DNA of 8,471 nucleotides, taken from contig CAYMNU010000040.1 of NCBI GenBank assembly GCA_964391885.1, positions 1 to 8,471 of the forward strand, read 5' to 3'. Made by a program: the position numbers and the translations under genes. The stretch comes from CAYMNU01 sp964391885 (GTDB lineage Archaea > Altiarchaeota > Altiarchaeia > JAFGQM01). Position 1 is the stretch's first letter; every line of letters begins with the position of its first letter. Of the stretch, positions 1 to 5,816 are shown piece by piece. Under the pieces are notes generated by a model, which saw only the letters and a program-made list of their open reading frames with translations, did no database searches and was not told the origin of the DNA.

Positions 1-1
1 C

Positions 2-55
2 GTCAAAAATACAAGCTTTGCAATAGAGAAACTAGAGCAGCGTTTCAATTTCTGA
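2..55 (+). CDS. Possible C-terminal tail of an upstream gene (partial)
   Basis: The second forward frame is open from the left edge and ends in TGA at 53-55, four bases before the csl4 ATG. It would encode the last 17 residues of a protein, ending in KLEQRFNF. The spacing to csl4 suits an operon, and the composition is protein-like. The first frame is also open, to a TAA at 76-78 inside csl4, and its peptide also looks plausible (it includes RAAFQFLKKWL), so the frame is not certain. Seventeen residues are too few to name a family. No convincing promoter or SD site for csl4 is visible here, which favours read-through from an upstream gene. Confidence 0.25.
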   Translation, partial: VKNTSFAIEKLEQRFNF

Positions 56-59
56 AAAA

Positions 60-611
60 ATGGCTGAACAATTCGTAATGCCTGGAGAGGCAGTCAAGAC
101 CGGCAAAAGGCTCGGTTCAGGTTTGTATTCTGAGGGTGGAAGCATATTTGCATCGATTGCAGGCACCCTTAAGGAGAGTGAAGAGAGTGCGAGCATCGAG
201 CCGACCAACCCGCTTGTAGAGCTGCACAGGGGGGATGTGGTTATAGCTTCAGTAGAGTCTGTTAAAGAAAAAGTGGTGCTTGTCAGGATATTGAAGGTAG
301 TAGGCAAGCAAAGAACCCTTCCTACTGAGCCGTTCGGAGTCATCAGAGTGATGGATATAGCACCGAGATACACCGAGAAGGCAAGTGATGAATTCAAGGT
401 GGGCGACGTCATAAGGGCAGAAGTCGCACAGGTGCTGCCAAACGATGTCCTCCTCAGTACAAAGAGCCCGAACCTGGGCGTGATAGAGGGCTACTGCTCG
501 AAATGCAGAGGCATACTCGAGATGGAGGGCGATAAGCTCGTCTGCAGCGTTTGCGGTAAAACCGACGGCAGGAAAAGCTCTTCAGACTACCTGCTCAAAA
601 AGGAGGCATAA
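60..611 (+). CDS. csl4: Exosome complex RNA-binding subunit Csl4
   Basis: This is the archaeal exosome cap protein Csl4 (183 residues, a normal length). With Rrp4 it forms the RNA-binding cap on the Rrp41/Rrp42 ring, which degrades and tails RNA from the 3' end in the cytoplasm. Three domains are visible in the family order. The N-terminal domain (about 7-38) has the PGE start, GLYSEGG and the ASIAGTL turn. A central S1 domain (about 56-136) opens with RGDVVIASV. A C-terminal zinc ribbon carries Cys146-X2-Cys149 and Cys162-X2-Cys165. The ATG at 60 is chosen because it gives a short lead into the PGE motif; Met7 is a possible alternative. There is no SD upstream. The next gene, rpoL, begins two bases after the stop, so the two are almost certainly co-transcribed. 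Family assignment is firm. Confidence 0.94.
   Translation: MAEQFVMPGEAVKTGKRLGSGLYSEGGSIFASIAGTLKESEESASIEPTNPLVELHRGDVVIASVESVKEKVVLVRILKVVGKQRTLPTEPFGVIRVMDIAPRYTEKASDEFKVGDVIRAEVAQVLPNDVLLSTKSPNLGVIEGYCSKCRGILEMEGDKLVCSVCGKTDGRKSSSDYLLKKEA
601..606 (+). promoter_or_regulatory. Strong Shine-Dalgarno site for rpoL
   Basis: AGGAGG lies seven bases before the rpoL ATG, inside the last codons of csl4. It is one of the best SD matches in the window and fixes the rpoL start at 614. It implies internal re-initiation on a csl4-rpoL message. Confidence 0.8.
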
Positions 612-613
612 AG

Positions 614-880
614 ATGGATGTCAAGATTATAGAGAACAAAAAGGATTCGCTGAGGGTGGAAATTCGCGGCACGGACCATGCTATGATGAACCTGCTTAGG
701 GAAAAGCTGGAAAGTGATAAAGGGGTGGATTTTTCAACCTATTCAGAACCGCACCCACTCTTGGACGGCTTTGTAGTCACTGTAAAGGGTAAAGAGCCCG
801 AGGCCTCTTTCAAAAAGGCTCTTGCTGAGTTGAAGGCAGATGCAAAGGGTATAAGTGCAGCTTTCAAGAAAGCCAAATAG
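614..880 (+). CDS. rpoL: DNA-directed RNA polymerase subunit Rpo11 (RpoL)
   Basis: Small archaeal RNA polymerase subunit L/Rpo11, 88 residues, the usual size. It pairs with Rpo3 (D) to form the assembly platform of RNA polymerase, the counterpart of the bacterial alpha dimer and of eukaryotic Rpb11. Visible family features are the DHAMMNLLRE segment (21-30; family pattern D-H-x3-N-L-L-R), the HPLL motif at 47-50, the following strand VVTVKGK, and a C-terminal amphipathic helix rich in Lys, Ala and Leu. The start is supported by a strong SD. It follows csl4 by two bases; pairing of csl4 with rpoL fits a conserved archaeal RNA-metabolism arrangement. Nothing appears truncated. Confidence 0.93.
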   Translation: MDVKIIENKKDSLRVEIRGTDHAMMNLLREKLESDKGVDFSTYSEPHPLLDGFVVTVKGKEPEASFKKALAELKADAKGISAAFKKAK

Positions 881-908
881 ATTGCGGACAGAAGACCCAA
901 AACCTAAA

Positions 909-1796
909 ATGCCCCTCGGCGGCCTCAAATGGGAAGACGAAGAGGGCAGCAGCCATCAGTATGAAGGCAGGGGCGCGCATGTTAAGGTATACCATTATGT
1001 AAAGCATAAGCACCGCCATTTCAGGAAGCTTAAGCGACAGCACCTCCCGGGAGTTGCAGGCGAGATATTCTCTTTCTTATTTGCATTCCTCATAGCATGG
1101 CTCTTCATACAGGGCTTGGGCTGGATTCTGAATACAGGAACGCCCCTTGTCGTGGTGGAATCAGAATCTATGGTGCATGCAGGCGAGTGGTCTTCCTGGC
1201 ATTTGGACCAAGGCCTCAGCCCAAGCGCATATCCCTTTGGAGGGGGGATGGGAATAGGAGAAATCGTGCTTGTGAAAGGGGATGAGGTCAAAGACATAGT
1301 CGTCGGAGATGTGATAATATATACCAAGTATGATCCGAGGAGCATTGGCGGCGAGCCGATAATACACCGCGTAGTAGGCATAGCCGAATTCAGCGGAGGC
1401 AGGGTGTCTGAAACAATCGGTGCAGTTGTTTATGAGGACAACTTACTAAAGACGCCTTGTAGCAGCGATGATGGTTATACACCCAGGGAGATAGGGCTTA
1501 TGTACAACACAAATGCGATAAGCTCGATTTATCCGGACATAAATCTGGAGAGCTTTAGGCTCTTCTTCACCAAGGGGGACAATAATGCAATCGAGGACCA
1601 GTGCAAGACCGGCCTTATCTCATTCCCTATTCACGGGGACCTTGTCCAGGGCCGCGCCAAGTTCGGCATACCCTATCTCGGCTATGTCAAGCTCGGCCTG
1701 GTCTGCGCATACAACGCAGTCAGGGGCGATGTGTGCTCCTGCAGGTGCTGGTGGCCGGCGACCAACCCAAAATGCTGCAGGGGCGATGGAAGCTAA
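909..1796 (+). CDS. Signal peptidase I, archaeal/Sec11 type, with Cys-rich tail
   Basis: A membrane-anchored serine protease that removes signal peptides from exported proteins. From the ATG at 909 it has 295 residues: a hydrophilic N-terminus with a His/Lys/Arg-rich stretch (24-45), one membrane segment (about 50-74), then the catalytic region. Ser87 lies in SESM, His153 in IIHRVVGI (His in place of the bacterial Lys, as in Sec11/SipW), and the acidic box is KGDNNAIED (222-230), giving candidate Asp224 and Asp230. About 65 residues between His and this box are unassigned; they hold Cys184. The last 20 residues contain Cys276, 278, 280, 289 and 290. An in-frame GTG at 855 would add 18 residues but overlap rpoL by 26 bases, and neither start has an SD, so ATG 909 is preferred with some doubt. 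The end overlaps the Nudix gene by 11 bases. The family is sure; substrates are not known. Confidence 0.85.
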   Translation: MPLGGLKWEDEEGSSHQYEGRGAHVKVYHYVKHKHRHFRKLKRQHLPGVAGEIFSFLFAFLIAWLFIQGLGWILNTGTPLVVVESESMVHAGEWSSWHLDQGLSPSAYPFGGGMGIGEIVLVKGDEVKDIVVGDVIIYTKYDPRSIGGEPIIHRVVGIAEFSGGRVSETIGAVVYEDNLLKTPCSSDDGYTPREIGLMYNTNAISSIYPDINLESFRLFFTKGDNNAIEDQCKTGLISFPIHGDLVQGRAKFGIPYLGYVKLGLVCAYNAVRGDVCSCRCWWPATNPKCCRGDGS

Positions 1797-2184
1797 GACT
1801 ACTAAAGTAACGGCGGATGCAGTCATCATCAGAGAGGGGAAATTACTTTTAGTCAGGCGGGGCATCGAGCCGTTTAAAGGTTTCTGGGCGCTCCCTGGCG
1901 GGCATCTTGAAGAAGGCGAGAGCGTCGAGGAGGCAGTTGTAAGGGAAGCTCATGAAGAGACGGGGCTTCAGGTGGAACCCCTTGGAATAATAGGGGTTTA
2001 TTCCAAACCCGGGCGCGACCCGAGGGGGCATACCGTGACAATCGCCTACTTATGTAAGCGCGTGGGCGGCAGTTTGAGAGCGGGAGACGATGCCGCTGAA
2101 GCGCTCTGGTTCCCTTTGGATTCCCTGCCGGATCTGGCTTTTGACCACTCTGAAATCATCAAAGACGCCAAAAAGCCTAAATGA
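1786..2184 (+). CDS. Nudix hydrolase, ADP-ribose pyrophosphatase-like
   Basis: A 132-residue single-domain Nudix enzyme. The Nudix box is complete at residues 39-61: Gly39, Glu45, then REAHEETGL (53-61), which supplies the Mg-binding Arg-Glu-x2-Glu-Glu-x-Gly pattern. Downstream, KPGRDPRGHT (74-83) matches the RDPRGH segment seen in archaeal and bacterial ADP-ribose pyrophosphatases, which split ADP-ribose into AMP and ribose 5-phosphate; this is the best substrate guess, but Nudix substrates are hard to predict. The frame stays open upstream to 1585, but that stretch is a shadow of the signal peptidase gene; the ATG at 1786 directly precedes the first beta strand (KVTADAVII). It overlaps the signal peptidase end by 11 bases, which suggests translational coupling. 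The GGGG just upstream is a weak SD at best. Confidence 0.86.
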   Translation: MEAKTTKVTADAVIIREGKLLLVRRGIEPFKGFWALPGGHLEEGESVEEAVVREAHEETGLQVEPLGIIGVYSKPGRDPRGHTVTIAYLCKRVGGSLRAGDDAAEALWFPLDSLPDLAFDHSEIIKDAKKPK

Positions 2185-2196
2185 AAGCTTTTTATT
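2183..2196 (+). promoter_or_regulatory. Likely BRE/TATA promoter element for PCNA
   Basis: A purine-rich GAAAG followed by CTTTTTATT looks like an archaeal BRE plus box A. It sits about 45 bases before the PCNA ATG, which predicts a transcript start near 2215-2220 and a short leader holding the SD site. It begins at the stop codon of the Nudix gene, so PCNA can be expressed on its own as well as by read-through. Assigned by eye only. Confidence 0.5.
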
Positions 2197-2225
2197 GACC
2201 CTTTCATTAAATTCCCGAATAATTT

Positions 2226-2232
2226 GGGGGAG
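2226..2232 (+). promoter_or_regulatory. Shine-Dalgarno site for PCNA
   Basis: GGGGGAG ends four bases before the ATG at 2237. It supports this start over the much longer open frame that extends back to 2090 within the Nudix gene. Confidence 0.65.
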
Positions 2233-2236
2233 AAAG

Positions 2237-2971
2237 ATGCTAAAACTAACTATTTCAGATGCAAATTCGTGGAAGAGGAGTATAGACGCCATAGCCGCAC
2301 TCATAGATGAGGGAAGCTTTGAGTTCAGCACAGAGAGCATGAGCCTTAAGGCCATGGATCCGTCGCAAATAGCCATGGTCGATTTTGAAATGCCTAAAGC
2401 TGCATTCAAGGCTTATGATGTGGCAGAGAAGCAGAGCATAGGAATTGACTTTTCAGAGCTTTCCCGTGTAATGAGAAGGGCACATCCAGAAGATACGATA
2501 ACCCTGGAATTGAAGGGCAACAAGCTCGAGATAATATATGAAGGAAAAACCAAGAGAAAGTTCCTTTTGCCACTCATAGACGCCACTGCCCACCCAAACA
2601 GGCCGAAGATAGAGTTCGACGCCAACATCAAGGTGCCTGCGAATGACATCAAGGATGTTCTGGCAGATGTCGAACTAGTGAGCAACTATGTCGTGTTCGA
2701 TGCAAGTGAAAAGGCACTTGTAATAACATCAGAAAGTGAAAGCGGGAAGGCCGAGATAAGCCTCCCCAGGGATGCATTGTTGGACTTGGCGGTGAAGGCC
2801 CCCTCAAGGGCTATGTTCCCCCTTGAGTACCTAAAGAACATGGTGAGGAATACTGATGTCTCCACAGTCATACAGATTAAGCTCAAGAAAGACAACCCTC
2901 TGGAGCTGGAGTACCCGATAGGCGAAGGAAAAGTCACATACTTCCTGGCCCCGAGGATAGAGAACCCATAG
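2237..2971 (+). CDS. pcn: DNA polymerase sliding clamp PCNA
   Basis: The ring-forming sliding clamp (244 residues, typical for archaeal PCNA, which works as a trimer). It encircles DNA and tethers DNA polymerases, Fen1, ligase and other PIP-box proteins at the replication fork. Diagnostic segments are AMDPSQIAMVDFE (39-51), a near-consensus PCNA signature, the interdomain connecting loop around 112-128 (acidic/Pro-containing, the usual partner-docking site), and the C-terminal PLELEYPIGEGKVTYFLAPR (221-240). Two PCNA folds are present at normal length, with no insertions. The upstream in-frame extension is rejected because the SD and the conserved N-terminus MLKLTISDA both fit ATG 2237. It lies just before the primase genes, making a compact replication cluster. 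Only one clamp gene is in the window, so a homotrimer is the simplest inference. Confidence 0.95.
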   Translation: MLKLTISDANSWKRSIDAIAALIDEGSFEFSTESMSLKAMDPSQIAMVDFEMPKAAFKAYDVAEKQSIGIDFSELSRVMRRAHPEDTITLELKGNKLEIIYEGKTKRKFLLPLIDATAHPNRPKIEFDANIKVPANDIKDVLADVELVSNYVVFDASEKALVITSESESGKAEISLPRDALLDLAVKAPSRAMFPLEYLKNMVRNTDVSTVIQIKLKKDNPLELEYPIGEGKVTYFLAPRIENP

Positions 2972-2973
2972 AA

Positions 2974-2994
2974 GGGCTTTCCTTGCCGGTTTTA
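2974..2994 (+). terminator. Possible weak terminator after PCNA
   Basis: A short AAGG/CCTT inverted repeat around a five-base loop follows the PCNA stop, with a TTTT run at 2990-2993 and another at 3003-3006. Archaeal termination often needs only T-runs, so this may end PCNA transcripts. The stem is only four base pairs and could be chance. Confidence 0.28.
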
Positions 2995-3001
2995 ATGGCT
3001 A

Positions 3002-3010
3002 GTTTTATTC
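3002..3010 (+). promoter_or_regulatory. Likely TATA element for the priL-priS-HAD unit
   Basis: GTTTTATTC in the 76-base spacer lies about 40 bases before the priL ATG, predicting a start near 3031-3036 and a leader of roughly 12-17 bases. No SD precedes priL (GAATAAG only). An imperfect palindrome centred on CTCTAGAG (3025-3032) sits near the predicted start; its role is unknown. Assigned by eye only. Confidence 0.4.
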
Positions 3011-3047
3011 TTGGCAACTGATAACTCTAGAGCTAAAACTGAATAAG

Positions 3048-3983
3048 ATGCCTAATCACTATCCATTTCTAAAGAGCGAACGAGAGCGACTTAGGCAGAT
3101 GGACATCAGGCTTGAGGACATTTCAAAGAGCCCTCTTTATGCGCAGGCAACAGACAACGCGTCGCGAGATATAATCGGCGAGGCTGAAGAGGCTGCCGAC
3201 GCAGAGTCCGCATCAGTGGAATTCACCCTTGCCAAGATACTTCTGGCAATAATAAACGAGCCGTCGGCAAGCGAGGGCTATGCCGAGAGGAAGAGCGAGG
3301 ATTATAGAGCTATGCTGGACAAAGAAAGCCTCAGCTACCTCATCAAGATAGCGCGTGAAGACTTTGGTATGAAGCTGAAAACCGAGGACAGCCTCCGCCT
3401 GCATTTCATAGACTTTCTGCGGGACAAGCCCGATTTCCTAAAGCTGTCGCAGGCGGACATGCTGCAAGGGTATGTACAGGTATCAAAAAGCCAGCTTTGC
3501 TGGGTCCTCAAGGGTGCGATAAAAAGAAGCATACTCGACGGCATACCGAAAAATCAGCGCTTCCCGGAAAGCCTGGAAAAGGCGGCGCAGAAAATAAAGC
3601 CAGTGGCAATCAAGGAAAAACGGAAATTCGAAGACAGGCCCAGAATCAGCAGCATAAATGAAAACGCGCTTCCGCCATGCATCAGGGATATAATAGGTTC
3701 CATGGAAGCTGGCCGGGCCAACCACAATGCGCATTTTGTCCTTGTAGCATTCCTGCACGGCCTCAACCTTGATGAGAAAGCTATGCTGGATATTTTCAGG
3801 AGGTCCGCGAAGTTCAAGGAAAAGATAGCATTGTATCAAATACGCTTCTCAAAGGAAAGGGGTTACACCTGCCCTGCATGCAGCTCAATAAAGGGCTATG
3901 GTTTGTGCACTGGGGAATGTCCCCGAGGGCATCCAGTATCAAACTACTTCCTTTTTTTGAAGTCGCCGAAAGCAAATGGATGA
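3048..3983 (+). CDS. priL: DNA primase large subunit PriL
   Basis: Large, non-catalytic subunit of the archaeal/eukaryotic-type primase (311 residues). It binds PriS and, through its C-terminal Fe-S domain, helps start and regulate primer synthesis. The N-terminus has the usual YPFLKSERE opening, followed by a helical domain to about 170, a charged linker (about 175-200), then the Fe-S domain: LPPCIRDII with Cys211, Cys278 in the CPACSS segment, GYGLC with Cys287, and Cys291, followed by HPVSNYF matching the family HP-x-x-YY ending. These four cysteines are the expected cluster ligands. Cys275 is an extra cysteine where relatives usually have Pro. The C-terminus stops soon after the HP motif. 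It overlaps priS by 8 bases, so synthesis of the two partners is probably coupled. Confidence 0.9.
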   Translation: MPNHYPFLKSERERLRQMDIRLEDISKSPLYAQATDNASRDIIGEAEEAADAESASVEFTLAKILLAIINEPSASEGYAERKSEDYRAMLDKESLSYLIKIAREDFGMKLKTEDSLRLHFIDFLRDKPDFLKLSQADMLQGYVQVSKSQLCWVLKGAIKRSILDGIPKNQRFPESLEKAAQKIKPVAIKEKRKFEDRPRISSINENALPPCIRDIIGSMEAGRANHNAHFVLVAFLHGLNLDEKAMLDIFRRSAKFKEKIALYQIRFSKERGYTCPACSSIKGYGLCTGECPRGHPVSNYFLFLKSPKANG

Positions 3984-5058
3984 AAGAGGATTACTGGAAA
4001 CAAGAATATGGCTGAAGAGCCTGCTTGAGGAGTATTATTCAGGAATTAGCAGCCTCACAATACCAGAAGCAGTCCACCAAAGGGAATTCGGCTTTGGCTC
4101 GCTTGCAAAGAAAGTGACTATGAGGCACAGGTCATTCAAGGATGAGAAAGAGCTCATGGACTACCTAAAGCGCGAGGCGCCGGCTCACGTCAACCACTCG
4201 CTTTCCAGGTATGAATTCCCCGGAGAGAGTGAGATGAGAAACAAGAATAGGCTTGGGACTGATCTGATATTTGACATTGACGTGGGCGACCTGGAATTAA
4301 GGCACAATCATGATAAAGACTGGGTTTGTGAAAAATGCTTCGCGGCCCTAAAGGAAGAGGCTCAGAAGCTTTTGGGCTTCATGACTGACGATTTCGGCTT
4401 TTCAGAAAAGGAGCTGTCTGTTAATTTCTCCGGCTCGCGCGGCTACCACGTTAGGCTTAAATGCGACATGATGCTCGACCTTGATGAGGGTGCGAGAAAA
4501 GAGATTTGCGGCTACCTGAGCCTGGATATGGACCTTGAGGAGCTTATTTATGAGAGAGAGGGTATGGTATTCGGCCCAAGGCCAAGCGAGCACGGGTTGA
4601 GAGGGAGAATTGCCAAAACCATGGTGGCCACGGTCAGGGAATCTGACATAGCCAATAAAGACCATGTAGTCGCGCAGATTTCCGAGGGAAACTGGGGCGC
4701 ATTTCCAAAAGGCTATGGCTTGAAGAAGATACTAAACCTTGCCAAGAAGACGGCAGTCAGGATACCTGTAGATTCCAAGGTTACCACGGATTTGACACAC
4801 ATGATTCGTATGCCCGATACAATCCACGGCGGAAGCATGATGCTTGCGAAGACCATCAAGAGCCTGGACTCTTTCAATCCACTCGATGACTGCTTTGTCT
4901 TCGGGGATGATGAGGTGGATGCGGAGTTCGTCAAGGAGACGCCCAAGATTGTAGCAAAAGGGCAGGCCTGGGGACCCTATGGGCTGGGCGCTACAAGGAT
5001 TCCAAAGTTCCTTGCCGCGTATTATGGAGCCAAGGGAAGATGCGTGGTTGTGAAATAA
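3976..5058 (+). CDS. priS: DNA primase catalytic small subunit PriS
   Basis: Catalytic subunit of the archaeal primase (360 residues, normal length), which makes primers for DNA replication. The two-metal site is visible: Asp100 and Asp102 in LIFDIDVGDL, and a probable third carboxylate at Asp266 in PVDSKVTTDLTH, followed by IRMPDTIHGG. The nucleotide-binding motif SGSRGYHV is at 152-159. A zinc knuckle follows the DxD motif: His110-x-His112, then Cys118-x2-Cys121. Relatives more often show a Cys at the first position, so a His-His-Cys-Cys site is inferred. ATG 3976 lies within the last codons of priL and gives a standard N-terminus; there is no SD, consistent with coupling. A HAD phosphatase follows after two bases. 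Confidence 0.94.
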   Translation: MDERGLLETRIWLKSLLEEYYSGISSLTIPEAVHQREFGFGSLAKKVTMRHRSFKDEKELMDYLKREAPAHVNHSLSRYEFPGESEMRNKNRLGTDLIFDIDVGDLELRHNHDKDWVCEKCFAALKEEAQKLLGFMTDDFGFSEKELSVNFSGSRGYHVRLKCDMMLDLDEGARKEICGYLSLDMDLEELIYEREGMVFGPRPSEHGLRGRIAKTMVATVRESDIANKDHVVAQISEGNWGAFPKGYGLKKILNLAKKTAVRIPVDSKVTTDLTHMIRMPDTIHGGSMMLAKTIKSLDSFNPLDDCFVFGDDEVDAEFVKETPKIVAKGQAWGPYGLGATRIPKFLAAYYGAKGRCVVVK

Positions 5059-5060
5059 AA

Positions 5061-5816
5061 ATGGTCAAGGGCTACATATTTGACATGGACGGGGTCATCT
5101 GGGACGGCGACAAGAGAATACCATACGCCGTGGAGAGGATTAACGAGATAATTAAATCTGGAACACCTTATGTTTTCATGACCAACAATGCCATGCGCTC
5201 CAGGGAGACTTATGTCAGGAGATTAGAAGGCTTTGGAATAATGGCGAGGAAGAGGCACATAATAAACTCATCCTATGCAGCCGGGCTCTACATAAAGGAC
5301 AAGAATGGCCCTTCGAGGGTTTATGCCTTAGGAAACGATGAGTTGAGGGATGAGCTAAAATCAGTAGGGCATGAGCTTGTTGAGGTGGGGGCAGACTTCG
5401 TCGTCAATGGTCTCGACCCTACTGTGGATTATGAAAAGCTGGACAAAGGCTTCCAGAATGTGCAGAGTGGGGCCGAGCTTCTGGCCTGCGCACCTGACCT
5501 GACCTATTTAGAGAATGGCAGGATACGCATAGGCAGCGGGGCTTTTGCAAGGATGCTTGAGCTGGTGAGCGGAAAAAAGCTTATAGTCGTCGGAAAGCCC
5601 AATGCTGCGATAATGGACGTCGCACTCGATATTCTTGGTGTAAGCGCCGGCGAATGCATGGCCGTGGGGGACAAGCTAGAGACCGACATACTTGCAGGCA
5701 AGAAAGCAGGCATGAAGACAGCCCTGGTTCTGACTGGCGAGACTAAACTTGAGAAAGCGCAGGAATCTGAGATTAAGCCTGATTATGTGATTAAGGATTT
5801 AAGAGAGCTTCCTTAG
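5061..5816 (+). CDS. HAD-IIA family phosphatase (NagD / nitrophenylphosphatase-like)
   Basis: A 251-residue HAD-superfamily hydrolase. All four core motifs are visible: DMDGV with nucleophile Asp8 and acid/base Asp10; Thr41 in FMTNNA; Lys179 in VVGKPN; and AVGDKLETDILAG (201-213) with metal-binding Asp204 and Asp209. A C2-type cap lies between motifs II and III (about 60-175), with the NGLDPTVDYEKL strand-helix typical of the NagD/4-nitrophenylphosphatase/phosphoglycolate phosphatase group. The physiological substrate cannot be read from sequence. An ATG at 5040 would give seven more residues and a 19-base overlap with priS; ATG 5061 is preferred because relatives begin a few residues before the DMDG motif. 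It sits two bases after priS, so it is expressed with the primase genes. Its stop overlaps the purF stop on the other strand. Confidence 0.88.
   Translation: MVKGYIFDMDGVIWDGDKRIPYAVERINEIIKSGTPYVFMTNNAMRSRETYVRRLEGFGIMARKRHIINSSYAAGLYIKDKNGPSRVYALGNDELRDELKSVGHELVEVGADFVVNGLDPTVDYEKLDKGFQNVQSGAELLACAPDLTYLENGRIRIGSGAFARMLELVSGKKLIVVGKPNAAIMDVALDILGVSAGECMAVGDKLETDILAGKKAGMKTALVLTGETKLEKAQESEIKPDYVIKDLRELP

Noticed and set aside
855..908. GTG start for the signal peptidase, overlapping rpoL
   Set aside because: It would overlap rpoL by 26 bases and has no SD; ATG 909 is simpler, although the longer form cannot be excluded.
995..1381. 128-codon open frame on the minus strand across the signal peptidase gene
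   Set aside because: Antisense to the catalytic region, low-complexity Ser/Pro/Thr-rich protein, and no promoter; a shadow frame.
1585..1785. Upstream extension of the Nudix reading frame inside the signal peptidase gene
   Set aside because: The extension is Ser/Ala/Pro-rich, lacks family similarity, and lies over conserved signal peptidase sequence; the Nudix fold begins just after ATG 1786.
2090..2236. Upstream extension of the PCNA frame
   Set aside because: It overlaps the Nudix gene in another frame, and the SD and PCNA N-terminus both fit ATG 2237.
3021..3036. Imperfect palindrome around CTCTAGAG in the priL leader
   Set aside because: Only eight bases are perfect, and palindromes of this size occur by chance; noted with the promoter but not claimed as an operator.
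3483..3839. 118-codon open frame on the minus strand inside priL
   Set aside because: Antisense to the Fe-S domain coding region; no family features and no start signal.
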